64,000 nt of DNA, taken from the NCBI GenBank assembly GCA_902486425.1, contig CABTOK010000009.1, positions 62,001 to 126,000 on the forward strand, given 5' to 3'. This document shows positions 17,130-24,842 of this stretch, piece after piece. A program made the position numbers and the translations under genes. Position 1 is the stretch's first letter; the number at the start of each line of letters is the position of its first letter. The stretch comes from UBA11475 sp902486425 (lineage in GTDB: Bacteria > Bacillota > Clostridia > Christensenellales > Borkfalkiaceae). Below the pieces are notes generated by a model, which saw nothing but the letters and a program-made list of their open reading frames with translations, ran no database searches and had not been told where the DNA came from.

Positions 17130-17861
17130 TTAAGCTGCCGTATTTTCGGAAATTTCGTCGGTTAAGTCGTTTTCCTGCGCTTTTTGTTGTTTTGCTCTCG
17201 CCGTCCAGCTGAAAAAACCGTGCATATCGTTTACTAAAAAGACGGTAAAGCATATTACGACCGATAGATAGGAGATATCTTTGAAAGAAGCCATTATCCA
17301 TAATATTATCAGAATAATATCATTTAATGCGTATCCTATGGCGTAAAGGGGACTTCTTCTGAAAGTGAAGCTTACCGCAAGAAAACTCGTTGCAACCGAA
17401 ATCGTGCTCGGAATAAGGTTTGCCGTCCCGAAAAATTTAAGAATAAAGTAGAATACAACCGTAATAACGAGCGTCGAAACCGCTATTAAGATATAGTCTT
17501 TTGCTTTCAGGTTGGCGTTTATTTTCGCTTCCGAGCGTTTGCCCTTGAAGGGGTGTCTTATCCAGCTTATAAGAGAGATGAAAGCCATCGGCACCGACAT
17601 TCCGATATATGTCATCATTTCGCCGTAGTATCTGAACGAATATGATATAATCGCATAAAGGATCCCGAACGATATCATAAATATTTGTCCTAAAGGGTTG
17701 CCTCTTGCGCAAAATATAAGAGCGGTCGCACCGATGATCGAAGCCGCAAGCGAAAGGTAGTTACGTTCTTTGAAGATAAAAAACGATATTATTATGGTTG
17801 CTACCGAGCAGCTCCACAATATTATTTCGCCTTTTGAAAAGTAGTTTAAAATCTTTTTCAC
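17130..17861 (-). CDS. pnuC: PnuC-type nicotinamide riboside/vitamin transporter
   Basis: 243 residues with seven or eight membrane helices and PnuC hallmarks (RNYLSLAASIIG near the start, FRRSPLYAIGYALNDI and the C-terminal VNDMHGFFSW). The family facilitates uptake of nicotinamide riboside, or of thiamine, riboflavin or deoxynucleoside relatives, which is trapped by phosphorylation. The start is GTG, set by AAGGAG eight nt upstream. A leader of about 225 nt with an intrinsic terminator before the gene indicates control by transcription attenuation, so a metabolite or NAD-related signal is likely. The substrate is not certain without knowing the leader ligand. Single-gene transcription unit. 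Confidence 0.88.
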   Translation of the reverse strand: MKKILNYFSKGEIILWSCSVATIIISFFIFKERNYLSLAASIIGATALIFCARGNPLGQIFMISFGILYAIISYSFRYYGEMMTYIGMSVPMAFISLISWIRHPFKGKRSEAKINANLKAKDYILIAVSTLVITVVFYFILKFFGTANLIPSTISVATSFLAVSFTFRRSPLYAIGYALNDIILIILWIMASFKDISYLSVVICFTVFLVNDMHGFFSWTARAKQQKAQENDLTDEISENTAA

Positions 17862-18090
17862 GTTGAATTCTCCTTGGTTAGTTATTTGTTTGTTTTTGTA
17901 TAAGCGTAAAACGCAGTTCCGTTATTGCTTTTACTTCTTAAATAAAAAAGCACCTATGAACGCTTCTTCAAAGACCTATCGAAGCGATCATAAATGCTTT
18001 TGCATTATTTACCCGGTGGCAAAATGTATCCCATACATTTGGTATTATTAAGTTTTTCTGTTGCTTTTGGTAAATTGAAGCAATCTTTTG
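17862..18090 (-). promoter_or_regulatory. pnuC leader with attenuator: candidate riboswitch
   Basis: The minus-strand leader contains a long imperfect terminator hairpin (arms about 17950-17996; CGCTTC/GAAGCG core with AAGCA/TGCTT outer pairs) ending in TTTTTT. Upstream are a perfect AAATGTAT/ATACATTT hairpin, GCCACCGGG, and ATTTACC/GGTAAAT, which can pair across it and compete with a TTGCTT/AAGCAA helix. This layout of aptamer-like region, terminator, then gene is typical of a riboswitch. I could not match it to TPP, cobalamin, FMN, preQ1, purine or NAD classes. Confidence 0.55.
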
Positions 18091-18094
18091 TTTG

Positions 18095-18124
18095 ATTATA
18101 TAAAACGCCTTTTAAGTTTGTCAA
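18095..18124 (-). promoter_or_regulatory. pnuC leader promoter
   Basis: TTGACA, 18-nt spacer, TATAAT on the minus strand; predicted start near 18088, immediately after the flavodiiron gene. Confidence 0.82.
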
Positions 18125-18174
18125 GCGATTTTATGCCGTAAAGAGCATTGTTTTGCTTTGTTTTATAAAAACGC

Positions 18175-19329
18175 TTATTTAAGTTCTTCGGCAAGAGCGT
18201 TGAGAGCGGTAACCGTTTCGTCGTTCATTGCCGAAAGAATTTTAACGTTGTTTTCGGCAAAAGTTATGTTTTTGCTGTTTTCGAACATAGACTTCATAAC
18301 CTTCGTCGCGACGGGAGCCCACGAACCGTTTTCGATAAACGCAATCGTTCTCGACTGATAATTTCTTTCGGTAAGGTGTTCGATGAACGTTCTCATAAAG
18401 GGGAATATATCTCCGTTATAAGTGGTGGTTGCAAGGACGAGTTCAGAGTATCTGAAAGCGTCTTCGACCGCTTCCGCCATATCGCATCTCGCTAAGTCGA
18501 AAAGACTTACTTTTTGTCCCTTCGTTATAAGGAGAGCCGCAAGTTTTTCCGCCGCGGCTTTCGTATGACCGTAAACGGAAGTATAGGCTACGGTAACGCC
18601 TTCGTCTTCGGGCTTATATGAAGACCAGATGTCATAAAGGTTTATGTAGTAGCCTAAATTTTCGGTAAGAACGGGACCGTGAAGGGGGAGTATCTTTTTT
18701 ATGTCGAGATTAGCTGCTTTTTTGAGAAGAGCCTGCACCTGCACGCCGAACTTGCCGACGATGCCGATATAATATCTTCTCGCTTCGCACGCCCAGTCGC
18801 CTTCGGCGTCGCTTGCTCCGAACTTGCCGAAGCCGTCCGCAGAGAATAAAATTTTATCGTGAGAATCGTAAGTAACCATAACTTCGGGCCAGTGAACCAT
18901 CGGCGCGGCGACAAAGGTGAGTTCGTGTTTGCCTAAGTTCAGAGTATCGCCTTCTTTTACGATAATTCTTCTGTCTTCGTATTCCTTTCCGAAGTAATTC
19001 TTCATCATCGTAAACGCCTGTCTGGACGAAACGATCGTAGCCTCGGGATATTCGGTCATAAAAGCCGCGATATTGGCGGAATGATCGGGTTCCATATGCT
19101 GAACGACGAGATAGTCAGGTTTTCTTTCTTTTAACGCCGCAGATAAGTTTTTGAGCCATTCGGTTCCGAAGTTTGCGTCAACGGTGTCGAATACCGCGGT
19201 CTTTTCGTCGGTGATCACGTAAGAATTGTAGCTCATTCCTTCGGGAACTACGTACTGACCTTCGAAAAGGTCTATTTTTTTGTCGTCTACGCCTATATAT
19301 GTAACGTCTTTTGTGATTTGTTTGTTCAT
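18175..19329 (-). CDS. Flavodiiron protein (FprA family A-type flavoprotein)
   Basis: 384 residues, cytosolic. The N-terminal metallo-beta-lactamase-like domain has the full set of diiron ligands (HMEPDH, then H in MVHWPEVM, D in FSADGFGKFG, H in LPLHGPV). The C-terminal flavodoxin domain begins at VAYTSVYGHTKAAAEKLA, whose loop binds FMN. Such proteins reduce O2 to water and/or NO to N2O and protect anaerobes. There is no rubredoxin domain, so an external electron donor is needed. A GGA-type ribosome-binding site is present. It stands alone; the divergent gene downstream of its promoter side is a flavin reductase-like protein, which could plausibly be functionally linked. Confidence 0.95.
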   Translation of the reverse strand: MNKQITKDVTYIGVDDKKIDLFEGQYVVPEGMSYNSYVITDEKTAVFDTVDANFGTEWLKNLSAALKERKPDYLVVQHMEPDHSANIAAFMTEYPEATIVSSRQAFTMMKNYFGKEYEDRRIIVKEGDTLNLGKHELTFVAAPMVHWPEVMVTYDSHDKILFSADGFGKFGASDAEGDWACEARRYYIGIVGKFGVQVQALLKKAANLDIKKILPLHGPVLTENLGYYINLYDIWSSYKPEDEGVTVAYTSVYGHTKAAAEKLAALLITKGQKVSLFDLARCDMAEAVEDAFRYSELVLATTTYNGDIFPFMRTFIEHLTERNYQSRTIAFIENGSWAPVATKVMKSMFENSKNITFAENNVKILSAMNDETVTALNALAEELK

Positions 19330-19516
19330 AACGGTCCTTTTATCGAGAAGAAAATATCGTCCTTTCTCTCGGTTATTTTTATTTTCGATATAATTTTAGT
19401 ATATAAAAATAAAAAAATCAACCGCTTAAGGGGAGTTAAACCGAAAATTTGAAGGGATGAACACAAAGTTGATAAACAGCCGACTATAACGCTATATAAA
19501 AATTTTTATAAATAGT

Positions 19517-19544
19517 TTGTCCCGGACTTAAAAGGTGGTATAAT
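19517..19544 (+). promoter_or_regulatory. Promoter of the flavin reductase gene
   Basis: TTGTCC, 16-nt spacer, TATAAT, about 40 nt upstream of the ATG. Confidence 0.7.
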
Positions 19545-19584
19545 GGTATCGGGGTATCCCATATAAAAAAGAGGTATTTGCAAT

Positions 19585-20124
19585 ATGAAAAAAGTTCTTA
19601 TAGTATCATCGAGTTTAAGGGCAGGAAGCAATTCTGAGATTTTAGCGAAAGAATGTCTTAAAGGCGCGCTTGACGCCGGGAATAAAGCGGAACTTATTTC
19701 GCTCAAAAACAAAAACATAAAATTCTGCATAGGCTGTCTTTCGTGTCAGAAAACGGGCAAGTGCGTTATACAGGACGATGTCCCCGAGATTATGGAAAAG
19801 GTTAAAAATGCGGACGTACTCGTATTCGCTACGCCGATATATTATTACGAGATAAGCGGTCAGTTAAAAACGCTTCTCGACAGGCTCAACCCTTTATATT
19901 CGTCAGACTATAAGTTCAGAGAAGTTTATATGATCGCAACGGCTGCCGAGGACGGCGACGCTACTTTCGATTACGCTTACGGCGGGCTTACAGGCTGGGT
20001 GGATTGCTTTATGAAGGCCAAGCTCAAAGGCATGGTTACCGGCGGAGGTCTCGAATACGCCAAAGAAGCGATTGCCGATAAAACTGCGCTTAAGCAGGCT
20101 TACGAACTTGGCAAAAACTTATAA
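19585..20124 (+). CDS. NAD(P)H-dependent FMN reductase / flavodoxin-like protein
   Basis: 179 residues with a flavodoxin-like fold. VSSSLRAGSNSEILA is the FMN phosphate-binding loop, and FATPIYYYEISGQLKTLLDR is the family's second flavin-contacting segment. CIGCLSCQKTGKC carries Cys pairs found in a large anaerobe subgroup of the NADPH-dependent FMN reductases; these may bind an iron-sulfur cluster in the iron-sulfur flavoprotein style. An AGAGG site precedes the ATG. The EamA transporter gene follows at 47 nt and may be co-transcribed. The electron acceptor is unknown. Confidence 0.9.
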   Translation: MKKVLIVSSSLRAGSNSEILAKECLKGALDAGNKAELISLKNKNIKFCIGCLSCQKTGKCVIQDDVPEIMEKVKNADVLVFATPIYYYEISGQLKTLLDRLNPLYSSDYKFREVYMIATAAEDGDATFDYAYGGLTGWVDCFMKAKLKGMVTGGGLEYAKEAIADKTALKQAYELGKNL

Positions 20125-20171
20125 TTCAGAAATTAAGAGTTCTGTAAAATTTTACAAAATAAGGCTTTTTT

Positions 20172-21155
20172 ATGTGGATAGTTTTTGCATGCCTGTCGGC
20201 GGTATTTGCGGGGCTTACGGCGATATTGTGTAAATGCGGAATAAAAAAGACCGATTCGGACGTGGCGACTGCTTTACGAACGATAGTCGTTCTTATTTTT
20301 GCCTGGATAATGACCTTTGTGGTCGGATCGTATAAAGATATATCAAACGTTTCTGCCAAGTCGTTTTTGTTTTTGATTTTGTCGGGACTTGCGACCGGCG
20401 CGTCCTGGATATGTTACTTCAAGGCGCTCTCTATGGCGGATATAAATAAAGTCGTACCCATAGACAAGTCGAGTACGGTAATAACGGTTCTCTTCGCAAT
20501 AATGATTTTCCACGAGACGAACAATCTATGGATTAAGCTTGCAGGTACTATACTTATCGGCGCGGGGGTAATGCTCACCGTTGAAAAGAAGGATATAAAG
20601 TCCGTTCCCGTTACGGTAACTGCGTCAGTAACTGCCGATAGCGGTAGCATTCCGACGGAAACGGTATTGCCGGAAGCAACCGAAAAAGGGGATCTACAGC
20701 CGGCTCCCGCAAAGGTAAAAGCAAAACATAGCGTCGGATGGATTGTTTTTGCGGTGCTTTCGGCGGTGTTTGCGGCGGCGACAGCTATTTTAGCTAAAAT
20801 CGGGATCGAAAACGTAGAATCCAACCTTGCGACGGCTATACGGACAACGGTCGTGCTTGTCGCGGCGTGGTTTCTCGTAATAGCGAAAAAGAAAACGCAT
20901 ATGATAAAAGAAACAGACAAAAAAGAGCTTTTGTTTATCTCGCTTTCGGGCATATCGACGGGGGCTTCGTGGCTTTGCTATTATTACGCAATCGCAAATG
21001 GCGTCGTAAGCGTAGTAGTTCCGATAGATAAGCTTAGCGTACTTCTGACTGTGGCGTTTTCGTGCATTTTCTTAAAAGAAAAACTTAAATTAAAGTCTGC
21101 CGTTGGCCTTATAATAATGACCGCCGGCACTCTTTTAATGGCAATATTCGCTTAA
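20172..21155 (+). CDS. EamA/DMT family transporter
   Basis: 327 residues, an integral membrane protein with an obvious internal duplication: both halves open with WIVFA.LSAVFA..TAIL.K.GI and contain TGASW.CY, VVPIDK and a final GAG/TAGT-type helix. Each half has about five helices, and the halves are joined by an unusually long hydrophilic linker of about 40 residues rich in Thr, Pro and Ala. Members export or import metabolites such as amino acids or nucleosides; no substrate can be named. AAGG precedes the ATG. Confidence 0.92.
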   Translation: MWIVFACLSAVFAGLTAILCKCGIKKTDSDVATALRTIVVLIFAWIMTFVVGSYKDISNVSAKSFLFLILSGLATGASWICYFKALSMADINKVVPIDKSSTVITVLFAIMIFHETNNLWIKLAGTILIGAGVMLTVEKKDIKSVPVTVTASVTADSGSIPTETVLPEATEKGDLQPAPAKVKAKHSVGWIVFAVLSAVFAAATAILAKIGIENVESNLATAIRTTVVLVAAWFLVIAKKKTHMIKETDKKELLFISLSGISTGASWLCYYYAIANGVVSVVVPIDKLSVLLTVAFSCIFLKEKLKLKSAVGLIIMTAGTLLMAIFA

Positions 21156-21207
21156 AATCAATGTATAAAATAATGCTAAAATAAACAGCGGCGGCAAAAC
21201 TCCGTCG

Positions 21208-21447
21208 CTATTTTTTTGCATTTTTTTTGTATATCGTGGGTGCAACTCCGTAAAACTTTTTAAAACTGTTGCTGAAATGATATTCGTCCGAAAATCCGCA
21301 TATATCCGAGATTTCTTTGATGCTTTTTTCACCGGATAAAATGAGCTCCTTCGATAACTGGAGCCTTATTCTTAACAGAGTAAAAAGGGGAGCTTCGCCG
21401 GTAGCTTTACGGAATTTGTATATAAGTCCGTTGTGCGAAAAAGACGG
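21208..21447 (-). pseudogene. AraC-family regulator, C-terminal remnant
   Basis: The minus-strand frame ending at 21208 reads FSHNGLIYKFRKATGEAP, then IRLQLSKELILSGEKSIKEI, then CGFSDEYHFSNSFKKFYG, then a stop. These are the two helix-turn-helix motifs of AraC/XylS regulators. A stop codon stands a few codons upstream, and the sequence there reads instead as a Cys-repeat fragment on the other strand, so the ligand-binding part and start are lost. AraC regulators often sit beside sugar-use genes, which fits the mannan remnants 0.7 kb away. Confidence 0.75.
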
Positions 21448-21792
21448 CTATGAAGTAAGACAATGTTCTGTTTGCGGCAAAATTGAAACTAATAGTATTA
21501 GCAGAACCGGACATAAATTCACTGCGTGGCGAAAAGATGGCAACGACTATGTTCGTGACTGTTCCTTATATGCCACGACGGTGAGTATGAAGAAACCATT
21601 GACGGAATAATATACGATTTTCCTACTATTTTCGGTTATTATGCCACTGAACGCGAAGCGAATGAAGTAGCCGAATATAAAAAGAAGTATTCGCGAGTGG
21701 GAAAGAAACATCCGGAAAATATCTCTGTCGATGCAGATCCGGTTGATACCTATAACGATTGGAGTAAAGGATTTGTTCCTTTTGACGAGTAA
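21433..21792 (+). pseudogene. Frameshifted Cys-repeat lipoprotein remnant
   Basis: One frame gives CEKDGYEVRQCSVCGKIE and then RTGHKFTAWRKDGNDYVRDC, the same C..GY...CS.CG...TGH pattern as the giant lipoprotein. Near 21565 the reading must shift to continue as CHDGEYEETIDG, and this second frame runs to a genuine stop, followed by a good terminator. The N-terminus and signal peptide are missing and the 5' end abuts the AraC remnant. This is a fragment of a related surface protein inactivated by deletion and frameshift. Confidence 0.7.
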
Positions 21793-21807
21793 ATAATTTT
21801 TATCCAC

Positions 21808-21850
21808 AAAAAATACGAACTCTGTTTTCTAATGGGGTTCGTATTTTTTT
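21808..21850 (+). terminator. Intrinsic terminator
   Basis: AAAATACGAAC pairs perfectly with GTTCGTATTTT, followed by T's. It ends the decayed Cys-repeat gene. Confidence 0.85.
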
Positions 21851-21995
21851 AATATTTACTTGACAGCTTGTTGTTTTTGTTGTAAAAAATAATTAAGAAC
21901 CATAAAAGGCAAAAGTATACTTTAAAAAATAATCAGATACGGAGGTCATTAAAAATAAAATAAAGAATTATGATTAAATATTTTTTCGATTTAGA

Positions 21996-22027
21996 TTACT
22001 ATAAAGACAGCTTACTATAAAGACAGC
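21996..22027. repeat. 16-bp perfect tandem duplication
   Basis: TTACTATAAAGACAGC occurs twice in direct succession in the non-coding stretch before the truncated GH76 gene. A perfect hairpin (TTTTCTTGC/GCAAGAAAA, 22052-22078) follows. Together they mark a rearranged region. Confidence 0.9.
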
Positions 22028-22102
22028 GGTGACCTTTTTTGTTTAGGTACATTTTCTTGCTTAAAGAACGCAAGAAAAAAACAAAAACAAGTTGAAAATT
22101 AA

Positions 22103-22681
22103 CCCGGCTTCAGGGATAATCCCAACAATTTTAAAATTACAAGATGCGGGGTAAAATTTGACGATAATGCCGTTGTAAAAAAGTCGGAAGCTAAATTATA
22201 CTGCGTTTGGTTAGATAATGCGACTTATAACGAGAATACCGGCAAAGAAGAGGTGCAAACGGCAAAGTTTACCTATAACAGCGGTACGATGATATGGGCG
22301 GGCGTTTTGTTGTATGAACTTACAAACGAACAGAAATATCTTTCCGAAGCAAAACAAACAGCCGAAGGCGCATACGGATATTTTTGTTCACGCACGCCGA
22401 AAGGCATAGAGTATTATCCGTCCACTTCCTGGTTTAACCTTTATCTGCTTCAAGGTTATTACGCATTGTATAAAGTCGACGGCAACGACGCCTATATGGA
22501 ATCTTTTAAAGCCAACCTCGACCTCGCCTGGCAAAAAGGGCGCGACGAAAACGGCTGCGTTATGCCTAACTGGGGTGCCGGCGCCGTCCTTGACGAATAT
22601 AAGTACGTATCGCTTTTACAGGAAACCGCAACTGCCGAATGTTATGCCATTATAGGCGATTATCAATTAAAAAAATCATGA
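22103..22681 (+). pseudogene. GH76 alpha-1,6-mannanase, C-terminal half
   Basis: The open frame (no start before 22253, and that is only a GTG without an SD) reads FTYNSGTMIWAGVLLYELT, then EAKQTAEGAYGYFCSRTPKG and GCVMPNWGAGAVLDEYKYV. These are conserved in the C-terminal half of GH76 endo-alpha-1,6-mannanases. The N-terminal half, which carries the paired catalytic Asp residues of the family, is missing; an in-frame TAA precedes the open stretch at 22100. The stop overlaps the start of the GH125 gene by ATGA, showing the two once formed a coupled operon. Confidence 0.75.
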
Positions 22682-23958
22682 AATATCAACAAACATATAA
22701 GTGGCTTGAAGAAAAATGCAATTTTATTGTTGACGAAAAACTGCGCAAACTGTTTAAAAACTGCTTTTTAAGCACGCTTACCACTACGGTGAAAGAAGAG
22801 AGCGACGGAAGCGTATACGTTTTTACGGGAGATATTCCGGCTATGTGGCTGCGCGATTCGTCTTCGCAAATAAATCCGTATGTAAGGCTTTGCAAAATCG
22901 ATCCGGATATGGCAAAAACCGTTAAGGGCGTTATAAAAAGACAGTTTTTCTATATCGGCATAGATCCTTATGCAAACGCTTTCAACGAAGCCCCCAACGG
23001 TAACGGGCATAAAGATATTACTTTGCGGAACGATTGGGTGTGGGAGCGCAAATTCGAAATAGACAGTTTGTGTTACCCGGTTTGGCTTACCGAAAAATAT
23101 TTTGAACAGACGGGCGACCGCGGTATATTCGACGAGTCGTTCGTGAAAACGATTAAAATAATTTTAGACGTATTTGAAACCGAACAAAATCACGACTTGA
23201 AATCCGGGTATTATTTTTTACGCGAGGGAATGTATTCCGGCGATACGCTCGACAGAGACGGTAAGGGCTGTAAATGTAAAGTGAACGGGCTGGTATGGTC
23301 GGCTTTTCGCCCCAGCGACGATAAATGCAAATACGGTTATCTTATACCGTCGAATATGTTTATCGTGGTAATAACGAATTTTTTAATCAACGTTTTCGAA
23401 AAAATAATTCCCGATTCGGGGTTGCTCGAAAGATGCAGGGCGTTAAGGGATTCGGTTAAACGCGGGCTTGACGAATGCGCTGTTTTCACCGACGAAAACG
23501 GCGTGCGTCGATACGCTTACGAAACCGACGGCTTCGGAAACGCATATTTTGTGGACGACGCGAATATGCCGTCGCTGTTGTCGTTGCCTTATCTCGGTTA
23601 TTGCGATGCCGATTCGCCGATATATAAAGACACAAGAAACTTCTTGTTGTCGGAATCGAACAGATATTTTTACGCAGGGAAGTATGCTCGCGGAATAGGT
23701 TCTCCGCACACGCCTGAAAACTATATCTGGCATCTGGGGCTTATTATTCAGGGGCTGACGTCTTCTGACGACGACGAAAAGATCGAAGTTTTAAAAATGC
23801 TGAAAGATACGCACGGCGGTACGTTTTATATGCACGAGGGGTTTGATAAAGACGATCCTTCGAAATATACGCGAGAGTGGTTCGGTTGGGCCAATTCGTT
23901 ATTCGCGGAATTTTTTATGGATAATTTCGATTTATTTAAAAACATTGTGTTCGATTGA
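22678..23958 (+). CDS. GH125 exo-alpha-1,6-mannosidase
   Basis: 426 residues, the normal GH125 length, with no signal peptide, so cytosolic. FTGDIPAMWLRDSSSQ near residues 44-60 is the family signature, followed by VWERKFEIDSLCYPVWL, RPSDDKC.YGYLIPSNMF and GIGSPHTPENYIWHLGL, all typical. GH125 releases mannose from alpha-1,6-linked ends, for example yeast or host N-glycan core mannose. It overlaps the truncated GH76 frame by 4 nt (ATGA), so its translation probably relied on coupling. With the upstream gene broken and no promoter of good quality seen between 21850 and 22678, the gene may now be poorly expressed. Confidence 0.92.
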   Translation: MKYQQTYKWLEEKCNFIVDEKLRKLFKNCFLSTLTTTVKEESDGSVYVFTGDIPAMWLRDSSSQINPYVRLCKIDPDMAKTVKGVIKRQFFYIGIDPYANAFNEAPNGNGHKDITLRNDWVWERKFEIDSLCYPVWLTEKYFEQTGDRGIFDESFVKTIKIILDVFETEQNHDLKSGYYFLREGMYSGDTLDRDGKGCKCKVNGLVWSAFRPSDDKCKYGYLIPSNMFIVVITNFLINVFEKIIPDSGLLERCRALRDSVKRGLDECAVFTDENGVRRYAYETDGFGNAYFVDDANMPSLLSLPYLGYCDADSPIYKDTRNFLLSESNRYFYAGKYARGIGSPHTPENYIWHLGLIIQGLTSSDDDEKIEVLKMLKDTHGGTFYMHEGFDKDDPSKYTREWFGWANSLFAEFFMDNFDLFKNIVFD

Positions 23959-23993
23959 CAAAATTAAATTTGCAGTATGTTGCCGATTTGTTT

Positions 23994-24021
23994 AAAGCAC
24001 CCGCGTTTGCGGGTGCTTTTT
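23994..24021 (+). terminator. Intrinsic terminator of the GH125 gene
   Basis: AAGCACCCGC, GTTT loop, GCGGGTGCTT and T run. The remaining 275 nt up to the toxin gene hold only a decayed 26-codon frame (ending FRLFSIDFE) that I cannot assign. Confidence 0.88.
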
Positions 24022-24296
24022 GCCACAGGATTCCGGATGTGGAATTTTTGCCCGAAAAAATCGAAAACGGAAGAAGCTTCAGACTATTCTCGATAGACTT
24101 TGAATAATAAAATCGAAAAATTCGGATAAAACCGCTTATCACGGTATAAAAGCCTTAAAAATTGTCAATCAACTATATGAAGGTAAATTTAAAGCGTTGC
24201 CGTTTATTAAAGCAAAGCGGATTAACGTTTTACGGGCTTTTTACATAAAATAACATAGGTCGATAAAAGCCTTAAATACTTTCAAAGGAAAAAGCG

Positions 24297-24653
24297 ATGA
24301 TAAGACGCGGTGAACTATACTATGCGGATTTAAGTCCTGTCGTCGGCAGCGAACAAGGCGGAATAAGACCTGTTCTCGTTGTGCAGAACGATATAGGCAA
24401 TAAATACAGTCCCACCGTGATTGCGGCGGCGATTACAAGCAAAATGACTAAGGCAAAGCTCCCTACGCATATCGAATTATCCGATAAAAGTTACGGGCTT
24501 TTAAAAGATTCGGTGGTGCTTCTGGAGCAGATACGAACTCTCGATAAGCGAAGATTAAAAGAGCGTATAGGCGAACTTTCACCCTATACTATGAAGCGCG
24601 TCGATACCGCTCTCGCGATAAGCTTAGGGGTGAACAAGGCGGAAAATCTTTAA
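24297..24653 (+). CDS. MazF/EndoA (PemK) family mRNA interferase
   Basis: 118 residues. MIRRGELYYADLSPVVGSEQGG, GIRPVLVVQND, TVIAAAITSK and LLEQIRTLDKRRL match the EndoA/MazF toxins of Bacillota, including the conserved Arg and Thr/Ser of the active site. These cut single-stranded RNA at short motifs. An AAAGGA site precedes the ATG. No ORF of antitoxin size (MazE/EndoAI) lies immediately upstream, where it is normally found; the only ORF there has 22 codons and no SD. It is an orphan toxin unless the antitoxin is encoded elsewhere. Confidence 0.93.
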   Translation: MIRRGELYYADLSPVVGSEQGGIRPVLVVQNDIGNKYSPTVIAAAITSKMTKAKLPTHIELSDKSYGLLKDSVVLLEQIRTLDKRRLKERIGELSPYTMKRVDTALAISLGVNKAENL

Positions 24654-24732
24654 CGCTATTTGCATTGTGAACTAAAACAGACAGATAAACTTAAACAACC
24701 AAATAAATATGAGCAAAAAAGAATAAAAAAAT

Positions 24733-24757
24733 AAAAGCCCGGCGAAACCGGGCTTTT
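24733..24757. terminator. Bidirectional terminator
   Basis: AAAAGCCCGG and CCGGGCTTTT, flanked by A and T on both sides, between the convergent toxin and MFS genes. Confidence 0.88.
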
Positions 24758-24842
24758 ATTATGCTGTTTAATTATAAATAGGTAGTTATTACAAAATTAG
24801 GTAATTATAATAAAATCGAGTTTTGATAAACCGACCGATTTA

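Noticed and set aside
17862..18000. Cobalamin riboswitch before pnuC
   Set aside because: ATAGGTGC and AGCAATA resemble the 5' end of a B12 element, but the conserved core and B12 box are missing, and the segment is better explained as the 3' arm of the terminator.
24180..24250. 22-codon ORF upstream of the toxin as an antitoxin
   Set aside because: No SD, no similarity to MazE-type sequences and too short.
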